The notes under the pieces are model-generated. The model was not told where the DNA came from, did no database searches, and was given only the letters and a program-made list of their open reading frames with translations. Positions 49,774-59,084 of a stretch of 64,000 bases of DNA are shown here, in pieces. This stretch comes from Paramacrobiotus metropolitanus (taxonomy: Eukaryota; Tardigrada; Eutardigrada; Parachela; Macrobiotidae). Position 1 is the first letter of the stretch, and each line of letters begins with the position of its first letter. The stretch spans positions 3,100,001 through 3,164,000 of the forward strand of contig NW_026570225.1 in assembly GCF_019649055.1 (NCBI RefSeq). The letters are read 5' to 3'. The translations under genes were made by a program, and so were the position numbers.

Positions 49774-50313
49774 TTAATCTGCAAATTATTGTGATCGTAT
49801 AAGATCGATACTTTTATGGTAACAGTATATCGTAAAATTATTAATAGAATTGTTATATACTATATGTACCTTGTGTGATGGCACTGTCAGAAGTGGTTGT
49901 TGATTTGATTGTTCGGCTTGCATTGCTTGCATCCATAAAATAGACGAACTTTCCCATACATATGGCATTGAGTTTAAGGACAGCCGCTGCCACGGCGATG
50001 TCAAATATTAACTTCAGATAGCGTTGGAACAGGCTGACCAAGAATGTGGATGTTTCATGGTTGAAAAGAAGTTCTGCAACATGGAATAATTACTTATATA
50101 TTATTGTTACTCTGCAGTCTAGAAATATACAACACAAGTTAAGCACAAATCGTTTTCATTCTTACCACTGAGTGTTGATTTCTCCAAAAGCGAGAGATAA
50201 ATGGCGGAACCATACTTCAAGAACACAAAATATATACAACTAGTGATCATGGCTGCAGCAACACCTGCAAACATGCCGGTACGGAAGAATGTCAACATCT
50301 TGGTGATCTTATT
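49774..50313 (-). CDS. Unrecognised membrane protein, C-terminal exons
   Basis: Two exons join in phase: 50313-50166 and 50073-49870. A tiny last exon (49778-49774) would close the frame with a stop just after ...AITQ. The first encodes TKMLTFFRTGMFAGVAAAM, then ITSCIYFVFLKYG; the second encodes NHETSTFLVSLFQRYLKLI, then FDIAVAAAVLKLNAICMG. This gives two or three hydrophobic helices and a short Ser/Thr-rich tail. Good gtaag and gtacat donors and pyrimidine-rich acceptors flank them. The start exon was not found. An open frame at 51394-51630 on the same strand might belong to it but cannot be joined with confidence. The family is not recognised. Confidence 0.5.
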
Positions 50314-51797
50314 CTACACCCGAAAAATAAATTTAGAGATCAATAGGTCGCAGTAAATGCAGAAGCGGTAGACTTTGTGTTCACTGCTGACCCGGGCCAG
50401 TGTTCAGTGTCGAATGCTTTGCACGAAGAGTTAACACAGAATCACCAATGAACAAGGCAGTCAAATTAAAAAATTCACAGTTATCCAAAACATGTGTCTC
50501 TGTTTATATAAGTATCGTTTCGCTATAGCGATTAGCGTATTGTACATTTGAATGTACGGTATTTCTATAAGCACAAGGCCATCAATTTTACGGGTGTAGA
50601 TGTCGACATGTACGTTAGGAGACAACTCGTAAATTGACCTGCTGCCGCGGGGTTTTGACGTAAATTCCTTTAGTAATCGATCAGTATTTTGACACGGTAT
50701 CCGACATTTTCTGTCAAAAAGCGCAGATAAATTGGCTGTTGTCTCGCTTGCATTGCATACGAAAAAAGTTGGCCATGAACAAAAGTCAAAAACTGCAAGT
50801 AAATATTTTTCAATAGCTAATACAAACTATAAACACGAAATAAACTGCTAATAACGAACCAGTTGTATCGACAGTAATGTCCGAACATTCCTTGTTATGA
50901 TTTTGACAGCCTAAAAAAGGAGTTTTGAAATTTCATTATCAATAGTAGCACTTGTGGCATCACGTTGCAGGTTGCATACGCCGTTACATTACTTACATAC
51001 ATATACCTACATAGTTTTTATACATATATATTTTTTTCTGTGTCAGCACAGCTGCGGACAATAAAACTCTATAATATTATAAACACTGTTCTTTGATTTT
51101 GAGTTTTGATTATTTTGAAGTTGTTTTTGACCCTATGTCTATGGCATATATATATTACGTAGTCTTTCAAGCAACAGTTTCGGCAGTGTCGAATACCTCT
51201 ACAAGTCGAAAGAAGTGTATCAGTAAATTCATGCACCTGTTTTATCAAAATTACAATTTTTATAGTTTTAATTATTACCGTATTATATAAAGGAAATTTC
51301 TGAATGCAATATGTTTGTTATGACAGTACAGAGCAATACACACTCCAGTTTATGTTTTGTTCTTGTAGCATAAAAAACTGGGTATCCGCATACTTATAGA
51401 CTATACAGAGTAGAGTAGGCTTGTCCTAAAAAAAGGAAGTAGTGTTCTTTAAGTGGTGCTTCACAGACAAACCAACCACTGACATTTTGTGGCATTTCAA
51501 CAAAAACCGAAGACTTGTGACGAAATTTCATACGTGTTTTCTGTCCGGAAAACTCCAGGCACCGTAGCACGGTGTTAGGTATGTAGTCAGAAGTTATTGT
51601 TGTGCAGGCCGAGTAATGGTAAGCAAGCATCGATAAACTAATCAGCCAAAGGGGTAGATAAATGCTGAATTACCGGGATGCGTGCTGTAAAAATGCGGTT
51701 CGAGCCGAAAAGGCTCCAAGTCGCACGGATACCAGAAATTCATCGGTGGTTTGTTAATTATATTTTCTGCTTAATAAATTTCTCAAAAATAATTTTT
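50314..51797. other. Upstream of membrane gene; one possible exon at 51394-51630
   Basis: The minus frame 51630-51394 (MLAYHYSACTTITSDY..., 78 codons, with NVSGWFVCEAPLKEH) could be a small protein or exon, but it has no family match and no clear donor. The rest is AT-rich with a tacata-type simple repeat near 51000. Confidence 0.3.
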
Positions 51798-53445
51798 TCA
51801 GTTATCATAATAAGCCGACGCAACATAAAACTCGTTGGGATTTCCGCGTACATCCCATTTATATGTGAGAACTTTGACCGGGGCGCCGCCCATTCGCAGA
51901 CTGCATTCTCCATTGGGAGCCACCACAAAGCACGTTGTTAGCACAGCGATGGACATTTCCGGGCTCTCCCCAATGGCTATTGTGGATTTAATTTTTGTGT
52001 GACCGTTCCATGTAAACTGCATTCCGTAAAGGTCCGGCTGCAATGACGTGCAATTTACAGAAAACATTAATATTACCCATTTACAAGTACTTGGCACCTA
52101 GTACGAAAAAATTTTAATTATAGTGTTATCATTTATCATTATAATTTATAGTGTTCCGGTTTTATAAATATAGCAATATAGATCTAGAGGGATGGTGTAT
52201 GTTGCGCAACGTCTGCTATTTTTGCAGCTCTTGCCTACGAAAATAGTGTTTTTGCTCTCGGTGAGCAAATGTTTTAGACACTAACGACCAACAGCTTACA
52301 TCAGCTTGACCTTTCCACCGGCCGTATTTCGCTCTGCCTGCTGTTTCCTCTCGTGTGAACATAACCCAGTTGTGAAATCCTTCTACACTATCGCTTGGAG
52401 AGGTGCCATTGATTTCTCCCACAAATGTATGCTCGAAGCCAGAAGTGTCTGGTTGTCCTCGGCGACGGTAAATGGTGAACCAGATCATCCGCAGGAAATC
52501 TTTGAATTTGTCTTTGGTCGCCGGTACTAAATCTGTAATTTATTGAAATGGCTGTTGCAGATGTTGTGAAGCATCAGTGTTTCTAATTGGCAACACTGTT
52601 TAAGAATATTGATAAGCAATACGTAACTAATGCAAAATATATCATCTGCACGTAATAGAAATCATTATCAATGGTACTTAATATTGCTTTTACTGCTGAT
52701 GAAATTAAATATACTGCTGTACTGTAAAAGCTTAATATAGCGTAGATATAATAAGTACTTTTTTTGCTCAGGTATTCAAAGGCTTTTTGCATGACCGGTG
52801 TTGCCATAATAGCATCTAAAAATGCCGTTTCTTCCTGTTTTTCTTGAGCGGTTACTTCTTCCGCCTGGCCTAGGACTGGATTATAATTGTCAAACAAGGC
52901 GATAAGTGCTTTATACGTTGGTTTTTGAAACACCGACTGCTCCACTTTGGTGAATAACCTGAAACAGTTTATCGGCATCAGCGGATACAGAATTACATTA
53001 CAGAAAACGAAATAAATAAATTTTTAATAGTAAGTGTACGCATGTCATGCCGGTTAGTAATGTATCGAAACGTTTTTCATCCTAAAGGAGAATTATGTTC
53101 ACACTGTCGTTTATTCTGTTCATTACAGTTTTGCATGATGGAAACGAACTTATTTCTCCAGTTTTCAGAAAACCCAAATTTAGAAATTAAATATAAGTAG
53201 CAATAACTTTAGCAGCTTTCCTGCCGGCATAATCAGACTGATGGTTAGCTTACTTACTTTCCATTGGTGCTTCTGGTGTTAACAGCCCAGTGCTGATTAA
53301 TTGCTGCAGCATTCCCTTGTTGGTCGAGCCGATATAGTTCTTCCGAAAAGGTCAGTAAGTCTGGATCCACAGCATCAACACCACGTGTGCTAAAGCAAAA
53401 GAAAACGAACACGAGCGCGCCGCCTAAAAGTGGGAAGATGGACAT
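51798..53445 (-). CDS. EndoU/XendoU-family poly(U)-specific endoribonuclease, secreted
   Basis: EndoU enzymes cut RNA at uridines, usually leaving 2',3'-cyclic phosphate ends. Exons join in phase: 53445-53258, 52958-52759, 52526-52300 and 52037-51798. The ATG at 53445 starts a signal peptide (MSIFPLLGGALVFVFFCFS). Then come LFTKVEQSVFQKPTYKALIA, LFDNYNPVLGQAE, FLDAIMATPVMQKAFEYL, the two catalytic-histidine blocks TSGFEHTFVGEI and EGFHNWVMF, and the C-terminal block MQFTWNGHTKIKSTIAIGES, SPEMSIAVLTTCFVV, ending YVASAYYDN. The lysine expected from the family (catalytic K) is available in HTKIKST. About 284 codons: signal peptide plus one EndoU domain, with no somatomedin-B domains. It is a single full domain and looks functional. 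Confidence 0.93.
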
Positions 53446-54079
53446 GCTGACGGTAAGTGATAGTTCGGCCCACGGATGCTAACTGATGCTTGCAAGTACT
53501 ATTCTCGAAACCGCAGACTGCACTCCCATAATTACTTTGTTTATATTCGTTTCAGTTTGTCGAAAAGTTTTTCACTGCGTTCCTGCTTTAAATTCGTCAA
53601 TGGGCAAAATAAAATTCTGCAAATTAAGCACAGTAGCCACAAATATCACCAATAGTACTGGACTTTGCCATTTTAAGGTGGTGCATGTTTTACACCTGCA
53701 GTTTTGACGTGGCAGATTTTGCGGTATTCACCACCAATGGTGCTACGACTGCAAGAATTTTATAATAGATGCACCGCGTTAAATTAAGAGGAACTGAGGA
53801 ACTGCATGGATTTCGCTCGAGTGGAAAAAATGCTACACAGTCTTTAAGCATTTCTACCTGCATAAGTAGCGTCGTTCTTCAGATGACCTTTGTGCAAAGT
53901 CATACGTATGTGCAACCATCGATGCTCGTCGGAATAAATGTGACAAATTTGATTTACAGATTAGGGGCTTAATGTTGCTTTTTAATGTTTAAATTTTAAC
54001 TATGAAGTAATGTACCAGCGCTCGCTTTTTTGTTAACTGGATGACTGTTGCCAATATTTATATATACAAAGCTAACTGA
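53446..54079. other. Upstream of EndoU; nothing recognised
   Basis: Short plus-strand frames (53486-53707, 53769-53972) have no motif support. The EndoU promoter should be within the first few hundred bases. Confidence 0.4.
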
Positions 54080-54106
54080 GCCGTTTTTTCGGCCAACATC
54101 TCCTCC

Positions 54107-54655
54107 TACACCGTTCGACACTAATTTTAACACGATAGCTCAAAAAATCCCTAAAATCATCTAGTTTGCGGCAACGACTTTCGTTTTTCAATCTTTTCGT
54201 CCTTCGATTTACGAAACGGCTCCAAAACGAATTTCGCTGATTGGTCGACCATTAGAAAGTAACAGAGGATTGGCGGAAATGCGTAATTTTCGAACCTAAA
54301 CCGCTGACACATGGCAATGTACGAACATATGCATATTATTGTTAAGCCACACTGCCACATACTCAGTTTGTCCAGTCGGCTGGTTCATTTTACGGGAATG
54401 CAAATTTTATCGTTAAAAAAGTACACTCCTCCTACACCGTTCGCAACTAACTGAGCCGTTTTTTTGTCCAATTTTTACACGATAGCTCAAAAAATGCCTA
54501 AAATCGTGTAGTCTGCGTCAACGACTTTCGTTTTTCGATCTTTTCGTCCTCCGATTTACGAACCGCGTTCGAAATGAATTTCGCTGATTGGTTTACCTTT
54601 AGAAATTAAAATTGGATTGGCGGAAATGCGAATCGTTTCGAACGAAAACCGCTGA
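54107..54655. repeat. Diverged tandem pair of about 0.23 kb, period about 325 bp
   Basis: 54107-54310 and 54430-54655 share ctcctacaccgttcg, then cacgatagctcaaaaaat, then cgactttcgtttttc, gatttacgaa, ggattggcggaaatgcg and accgctgac in the same order, at clearly less than full identity. The second copy is repeated again inside 56111-56837. Confidence 0.75.
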
Positions 54656-54974
54656 CTAACAGCATGAGGTAAAACTACACTTCTAAGCCAAAGATCACTG
54701 TACCGTTAGTTAATACTGTTAATATACTGGATAAAGTGGAGATACAAAAATACGGAAAGGCATAACGTAAAACGGACTGATTAATGTAACAGTAATTAAC
54801 GTGGTTGGTAGCCTGGTTCTGAACATGCATATGTTTTTATAATTACTATTATTTATATACAGAGCTAACTTCGCCGTTTTGCTTCATTTACAGAGATTTT
54901 CGATTTTCGAAGATAGCAGGACAGGACATGCAGATGTTCTTATAATTAGTATTATTTATATACAGAGTTAGCTT
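54248..54974. repeat. 727-bp direct repeat, copy 1
   Basis: Starts accattagaaagtaac and ends tacagagttagctt. It matches 56111-56837 with the same length and no difference in the parts compared. The flanks differ after gagttagctt (here tgcggtaatt, there cgccgttttg). Confidence 0.9.
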
Positions 54975-55273
54975 GCGGTAATTCGCAGAATAAAAAAGTT
55001 GAAATTAATAATTCTCAGTCGCAGAGAGGAAGCCCGTACACTACAAAATCGGTTCAGTACGAGTATATTGGGACTGATCGACGCACCGACGCAGATGACT
55101 GTAGAAAACCTAAAATTGTGAATCCAACTTTAGCGGACTCTAAAAATGCAGTAACTGAAGTTGACGGTCAGGAAGTAAAAATGGTGTATGACGAAAAACC
55201 GTGTGTGGTTGAAGAACTTCCAAATGCGCCTGTAAATTTTCTGGGAATTTATTCCCGAAGATATCCCTTTTGA
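54962..55273 (+). CDS. Orphan open frame between the 727-bp repeats, no ATG
   Basis: A frame of about 100 codons is open from the repeat edge (TELACGNSQNKKVEINNSQS) through KPKIVNPTLADSKNAV, TEVDGQEVKMVYDEKPC and NAPVNFLGIYSRRYPF to a stop at 55273. The composition is protein-like, but there is no start codon near its beginning, so it would need an upstream exon (a tatatacag acceptor precedes it) or is a relic. The family is not recognised. Confidence 0.35.
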   Translation, partial: TELACGNSQNKKVEINNSQSQRGSPYTTKSVQYEYIGTDRRTDADDCRKPKIVNPTLADSKNAVTEVDGQEVKMVYDEKPCVVEELPNAPVNFLGIYSRRYPF

Positions 55274-56110
55274 ATGCCGTCTTACGGTGATTGTACGTTT
55301 GCGGATTGAGTCGCATTGGTAACCGCCTTGAGTTGCAATGCTGACTGAATACATGCAGTTGCTGGTATTTCGCAAATTCAAAGTGGTGTTTTATTTTATT
55401 TTTATTTTCTCCATCGCGGATGTTTTTTGCCTTGAATTTTTCATCGGCGATTTACATTAAATTTAACTTTGCCACTAAAAATCTTCATTTATTGCGTTCC
55501 GACGTTTTCCTGTTTGTACTCCGATCTCCGACTGCCGTTCTGCCAACCTTCTCACTATCCTGCCTACTCTCGTCTTCCATCCCGTCCAGGATCCTCTCCT
55601 CACTTTCCATCTCATTCAGTCACCCGTGGAGGAGGATCAGTCATTCGTTCTTGGACGGTGGATGGATTTGCCCACCTTTGCCCAGTCGTGAGCATGAGAA
55701 CTCGTTTAGTTATTATTCCTGTTTTTACCTTTCTTTTCTGTTCTTTTTGTGTTGGGTTCCCCAAAAGCCGTTTGCGGGGGTGACGGAATATAGCAGTACA
55801 GTACGTAAAGTGACGGCTTGACTCGTACTTTCTATTATTCGCTGTACCTTCTCGATCGTTCTCTTTTGTGTTCGGATTTACTTTTGGTTGTTTCTACACG
55901 GATGCGCCGTGTCTATATAAGTCCGTGAGTGGCAGTACTTTCATCATCAGTTCTCTCATTATGAGTTTGGCAGTGATCGGAGTTTCTAATTAAAATATCG
56001 TCGGAGATGCAGTCTCGCTTCGCGTAGATTCGTAGACTTAGCTATGCCACATTGAGATATTAGCTCATACTCTGTCGTTGAGTAGGTCGGTAGGATAGAT
56101 TATTATGAGA
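55274..56110. other. Unique segment between the 727-bp repeats with pyrimidine-rich part
   Basis: Includes a C/T-rich stretch (about 55500-55700) and a core promoter (55914-55951). An open frame at 55420-55821 is a product of the pyrimidine-rich bias and is not called. Confidence 0.4.
55914..55951 (+). promoter_or_regulatory. TATA box plus arthropod-type initiator
   Basis: TATATAA at 55914-55920 is followed by tcatcatcagttc, with TCAGT at 55947-55951, so the initiator A (55949) lies 35 bases from the first T of the TATA box, slightly over the usual 30-31. The sequence continues in a normal leader-like stretch. It faces the second 727-bp copy and the minisatellite. No gene directly follows it. 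Confidence 0.5.
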
Positions 56111-56837
56111 ACCATTAGAAAGTAACAGAGGATTGGCGGAAATGCGTAATTTTCGAACCTAAACCGCTGACACATGGCAATGTACGAACATATGCATATT
56201 ATTGTTAAGCCACACTGCCACATACTCAGTTTGTCCAGTCGGCTGGTTCATTTTACGGGAATGCAAATTTTATCGTTAAAAAAGTACACTCCTCCTACAC
56301 CGTTCGCAACTAACTGAGCCGTTTTTTTGTCCAATTTTTACACGATAGCTCAAAAAATGCCTAAAATCGTGTAGTCTGCGTCAACGACTTTCGTTTTTCG
56401 ATCTTTTCGTCCTCCGATTTACGAACCGCGTTCGAAATGAATTTCGCTGATTGGTTTACCTTTAGAAATTAAAATTGGATTGGCGGAAATGCGAATCGTT
56501 TCGAACGAAAACCGCTGACTAACAGCATGAGGTAAAACTACACTTCTAAGCCAAAGATCACTGTACCGTTAGTTAATACTGTTAATATACTGGATAAAGT
56601 GGAGATACAAAAATACGGAAAGGCATAACGTAAAACGGACTGATTAATGTAACAGTAATTAACGTGGTTGGTAGCCTGGTTCTGAACATGCATATGTTTT
56701 TATAATTACTATTATTTATATACAGAGCTAACTTCGCCGTTTTGCTTCATTTACAGAGATTTTCGATTTTCGAAGATAGCAGGACAGGACATGCAGATGT
56801 TCTTATAATTAGTATTATTTATATACAGAGTTAGCTT
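56111..56837. repeat. 727-bp direct repeat, copy 2
   Basis: Pairs with 54248-54974. It runs directly into the minisatellite, whose first unit (cgccgttttgcttcatttac, then gattttcgaagatag) also occurs once inside the repeat itself, so copy 2 sits in the original context. Confidence 0.9.
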
Positions 56838-58370
56838 CGCCGTTTTGCTTCATTTACAAGAATTTTCGATTTTCGAAGATAGAAGTACAGGGATTTTCGC
56901 CGGTCAGCCAAAAATACAGAAATTTTTGCCAGTTAGATAGAAGTACAGGGATTTTGCCGTTTAGATAAAAGTACAGCGACTTTCGCCGATCAAATAGAAG
57001 TCAGGGATTTTCGCCGGTTAGATGGAGGTACAGGAATTGTTGCCGATCAGATAGAAGTACAGGGATTTTCGTCGGTCAGATAGAAGTACAGGGATCTTCG
57101 CCGGTCAAATAGAAGTACAGGATTTTCGCCGGTTAGATAGAAGTACAAGATTTTCGCCGGTCAGCCAAAAATACAGAAATTTTTGCCAGTTAGATGGAGG
57201 TACACGAAATTTCAGTTGTCAGATAGAAGTCAGGGATTTTCGCCGGTTAGATGGAGGTACAGGAATTTTCGCCGATCAGATAGAAGTACAGGGATTTTCG
57301 CCGGTCAGATAGAAGTACAGGATTTTCGCCGGTCAGAAATACAGAAATTTTTGGCAGTTAGATAGAATTACAGAGATTTTCGCCGTTTAAATAAAAGTAC
57401 AGGGACTTTCGCAGATCAGATAGAAGTACAGGGATTTTCGCCGGTCAAATAGAAGTACAGGATGTTCGCCGGTCAGATAGAGGTACAGGATTTTCGCCGG
57501 TTAGACAAAAGTACAGAAATTTTTGCCGGTTAGATAAAAGTACAGGGACTTTCGCCGATCAGATAGAAGTACAGGGATTTTCGCCGGTCAGATAGAAGTA
57601 CAGGATTTTCGCCGGTCAGCCAAAAATACAGAAATTTTTGGCAGTTAGATAGAATTACAGAGATTTTCGCCGTTTAAATAAAAGTACAGGGACTTTTGCA
57701 GATCAGATAGAAGTACAGGGATTTTCGCCGGTCAAATAGAAGTACAGGATGTTCGCCGGTCAGATAGAGGTACAGGATTTTCGCCGGTTAGACAAAAGTA
57801 CAGAAATTTTTGCCGGTTAGATAAAAGTACAGGGACTTTCGCCGATCAAATAGAAGTACAGAGATTTTCGCCGGTTAGATGGAGGTACACGAAATTTCGT
57901 CGGTCAGATAGAAGTCAGGGATTTTTGCCGGTTAGATGGAGGTACAAGATTTTCGCCGGTCAGCCAAAAATACAGAAATTTTTGCCAGTTAAATAGAAGT
58001 ACAGGGATTTTTGCCGTTTAAATAGTACAGGGACTTTCGCCGTTCAAATAAAAGTACAGGGACTTTCGCCGATCAGATAGAAGTACACTGATTTTCGCCG
58101 GTTATATGGAGGTACACGGATTTTCGCCGGTCAGATAGAAGTACAGGATTTTCGCCGGTCAGACAAAAGTACAGAATTTTTGCCGGTTAGATAGAAGTTC
58201 AGGGATTTTGCCGTTTAGATAAAAGTACAGGGACTTTCGCCGATCAAATAGAAGTACAGGGATTTTCGCCGGTTAGATGGAGGTACACGAATTTTCGTCG
58301 GTCAGATAGAAGTACAGGGTTTTCGCCGGTCAGACAAAAATACAGAAATTTTTGCCGGTTAGGTACTGTA
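56838..58370. repeat. Minisatellite, about 29-30 bp unit
   Basis: About 50 units close to gatagaagtacagggatttt plus cgccggtca. Variants alternate (gttagatggaggtaca, gtcagccaaaaatacagaaat, gatcagatagaagtaca), and blocks of several variants recur together (for example 57340-57500 and 57640-57780), showing higher-order duplication. Stop codons and unit-length changes exclude a coding repeat. Confidence 0.95.
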
Positions 58371-58500
58371 CGCGCGCGAATTTAAGGAACAGAAAATTGC
58401 CCCAGACCGCCTGCACTAGGCGTCGGCTTCTTTGATATTAAAGAAACCGATGTCTAGTGCGGGCGGTCCAGAAAATTACTATCCTTAAATTCGCGCGAGT
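58371..58500. mobile_element. Long imperfect foldback (130 bp) inside the minisatellite
   Basis: The arm 58371-58433 starts cgcgcgcgaatttaagga and runs through agaccgcctgcactagg to cttcttt. It is followed by a loop of about six bases (gatatt), and the reverse-complementary arm ends ccttaaattcgcgcg. The arms match at about 80 percent. It is unrelated to the minisatellite and interrupts it, like a foldback MITE or an inserted hairpin RNA locus. Confidence 0.7.
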
Positions 58501-58795
58501 ATCCAAGAAGATACAGGGTTTTTTGCCGTTTAGATAAAAGTACAGGGACTTTCGCCGATCAGATAGAAGTACAAGGATTTTCCCCGGTTAGATGGAGGTA
58601 CACGGATTTTCGTCGGTCAGATAGATCTCAGGGATTTTGCCGGTTAGATAGAAGTACAGGAATTTTCGCGGGTCAGATAGAACTACAGGATTTTCGCCGG
58701 TCAGATAGAAGTACAGGAATTTTCGCCTGTTAGAACAGAGGGATAGGGATTTTCGCCGGTCAGACAAAGGGGCAGTGACTGTCGGCGGTTAGACG
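58501..58795. repeat. Minisatellite continuation, degenerating
   Basis: The same unit resumes after the foldback (gatagaagtacaaggatttt and variants). It decays toward gacggaggtggtg at 58795, after which the motif ggctgatatgttatt occurs twice (58808, 58833). Confidence 0.85.
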
Positions 58796-58902
58796 GAGGT
58801 GGTGTCCGGCTGATATGTTATTAATAACATTTTTGGCTGATATGTTATTTGGCTCAACCTTCTTTGTTGACGACGATTTTAGCGATGGCACCTCAATAAA
58901 TT

Positions 58903-59084
58903 GAAGTATATGTATACACGTTCCGTTTTTTTTGCTGGTCGCCTTTTAGTCGGTTTTTTACATAAGTATGCATTGGCGGAACAGAAAATCACGCAGTAAA
59001 TTACTTCAGTACGTAATACACTTCGTCTAACCTCTTACCGATACACGTTCCGTTAATTATAACAGAACGTGTATACATATACCG
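58903..59084. mobile_element. MITE-like segment with 24-base inverted ends
   Basis: gaagtatatgtatacacgtt (from 58903) and the reverse complement of aacagaacgtgtatacatat (59061-59084) agree at about 22 of 24 positions. A second copy of acacgttccgtt next to the right end forms a smaller hairpin (59042-59071). No coding content in the 182 bases. Confidence 0.5.

Noticed and set aside
55420-55821. 133-codon plus-strand frame in the unique segment
   Set aside because: It is produced by the pyrimidine-rich stretch (Ser/Leu/Phe/Pro only) and has no domain or splice context.
55914-56110. The promoter segment as a solo LTR
   Set aside because: No TG...CA boundaries, polypurine tract or primer-binding site were seen, so only the core promoter elements are claimed.
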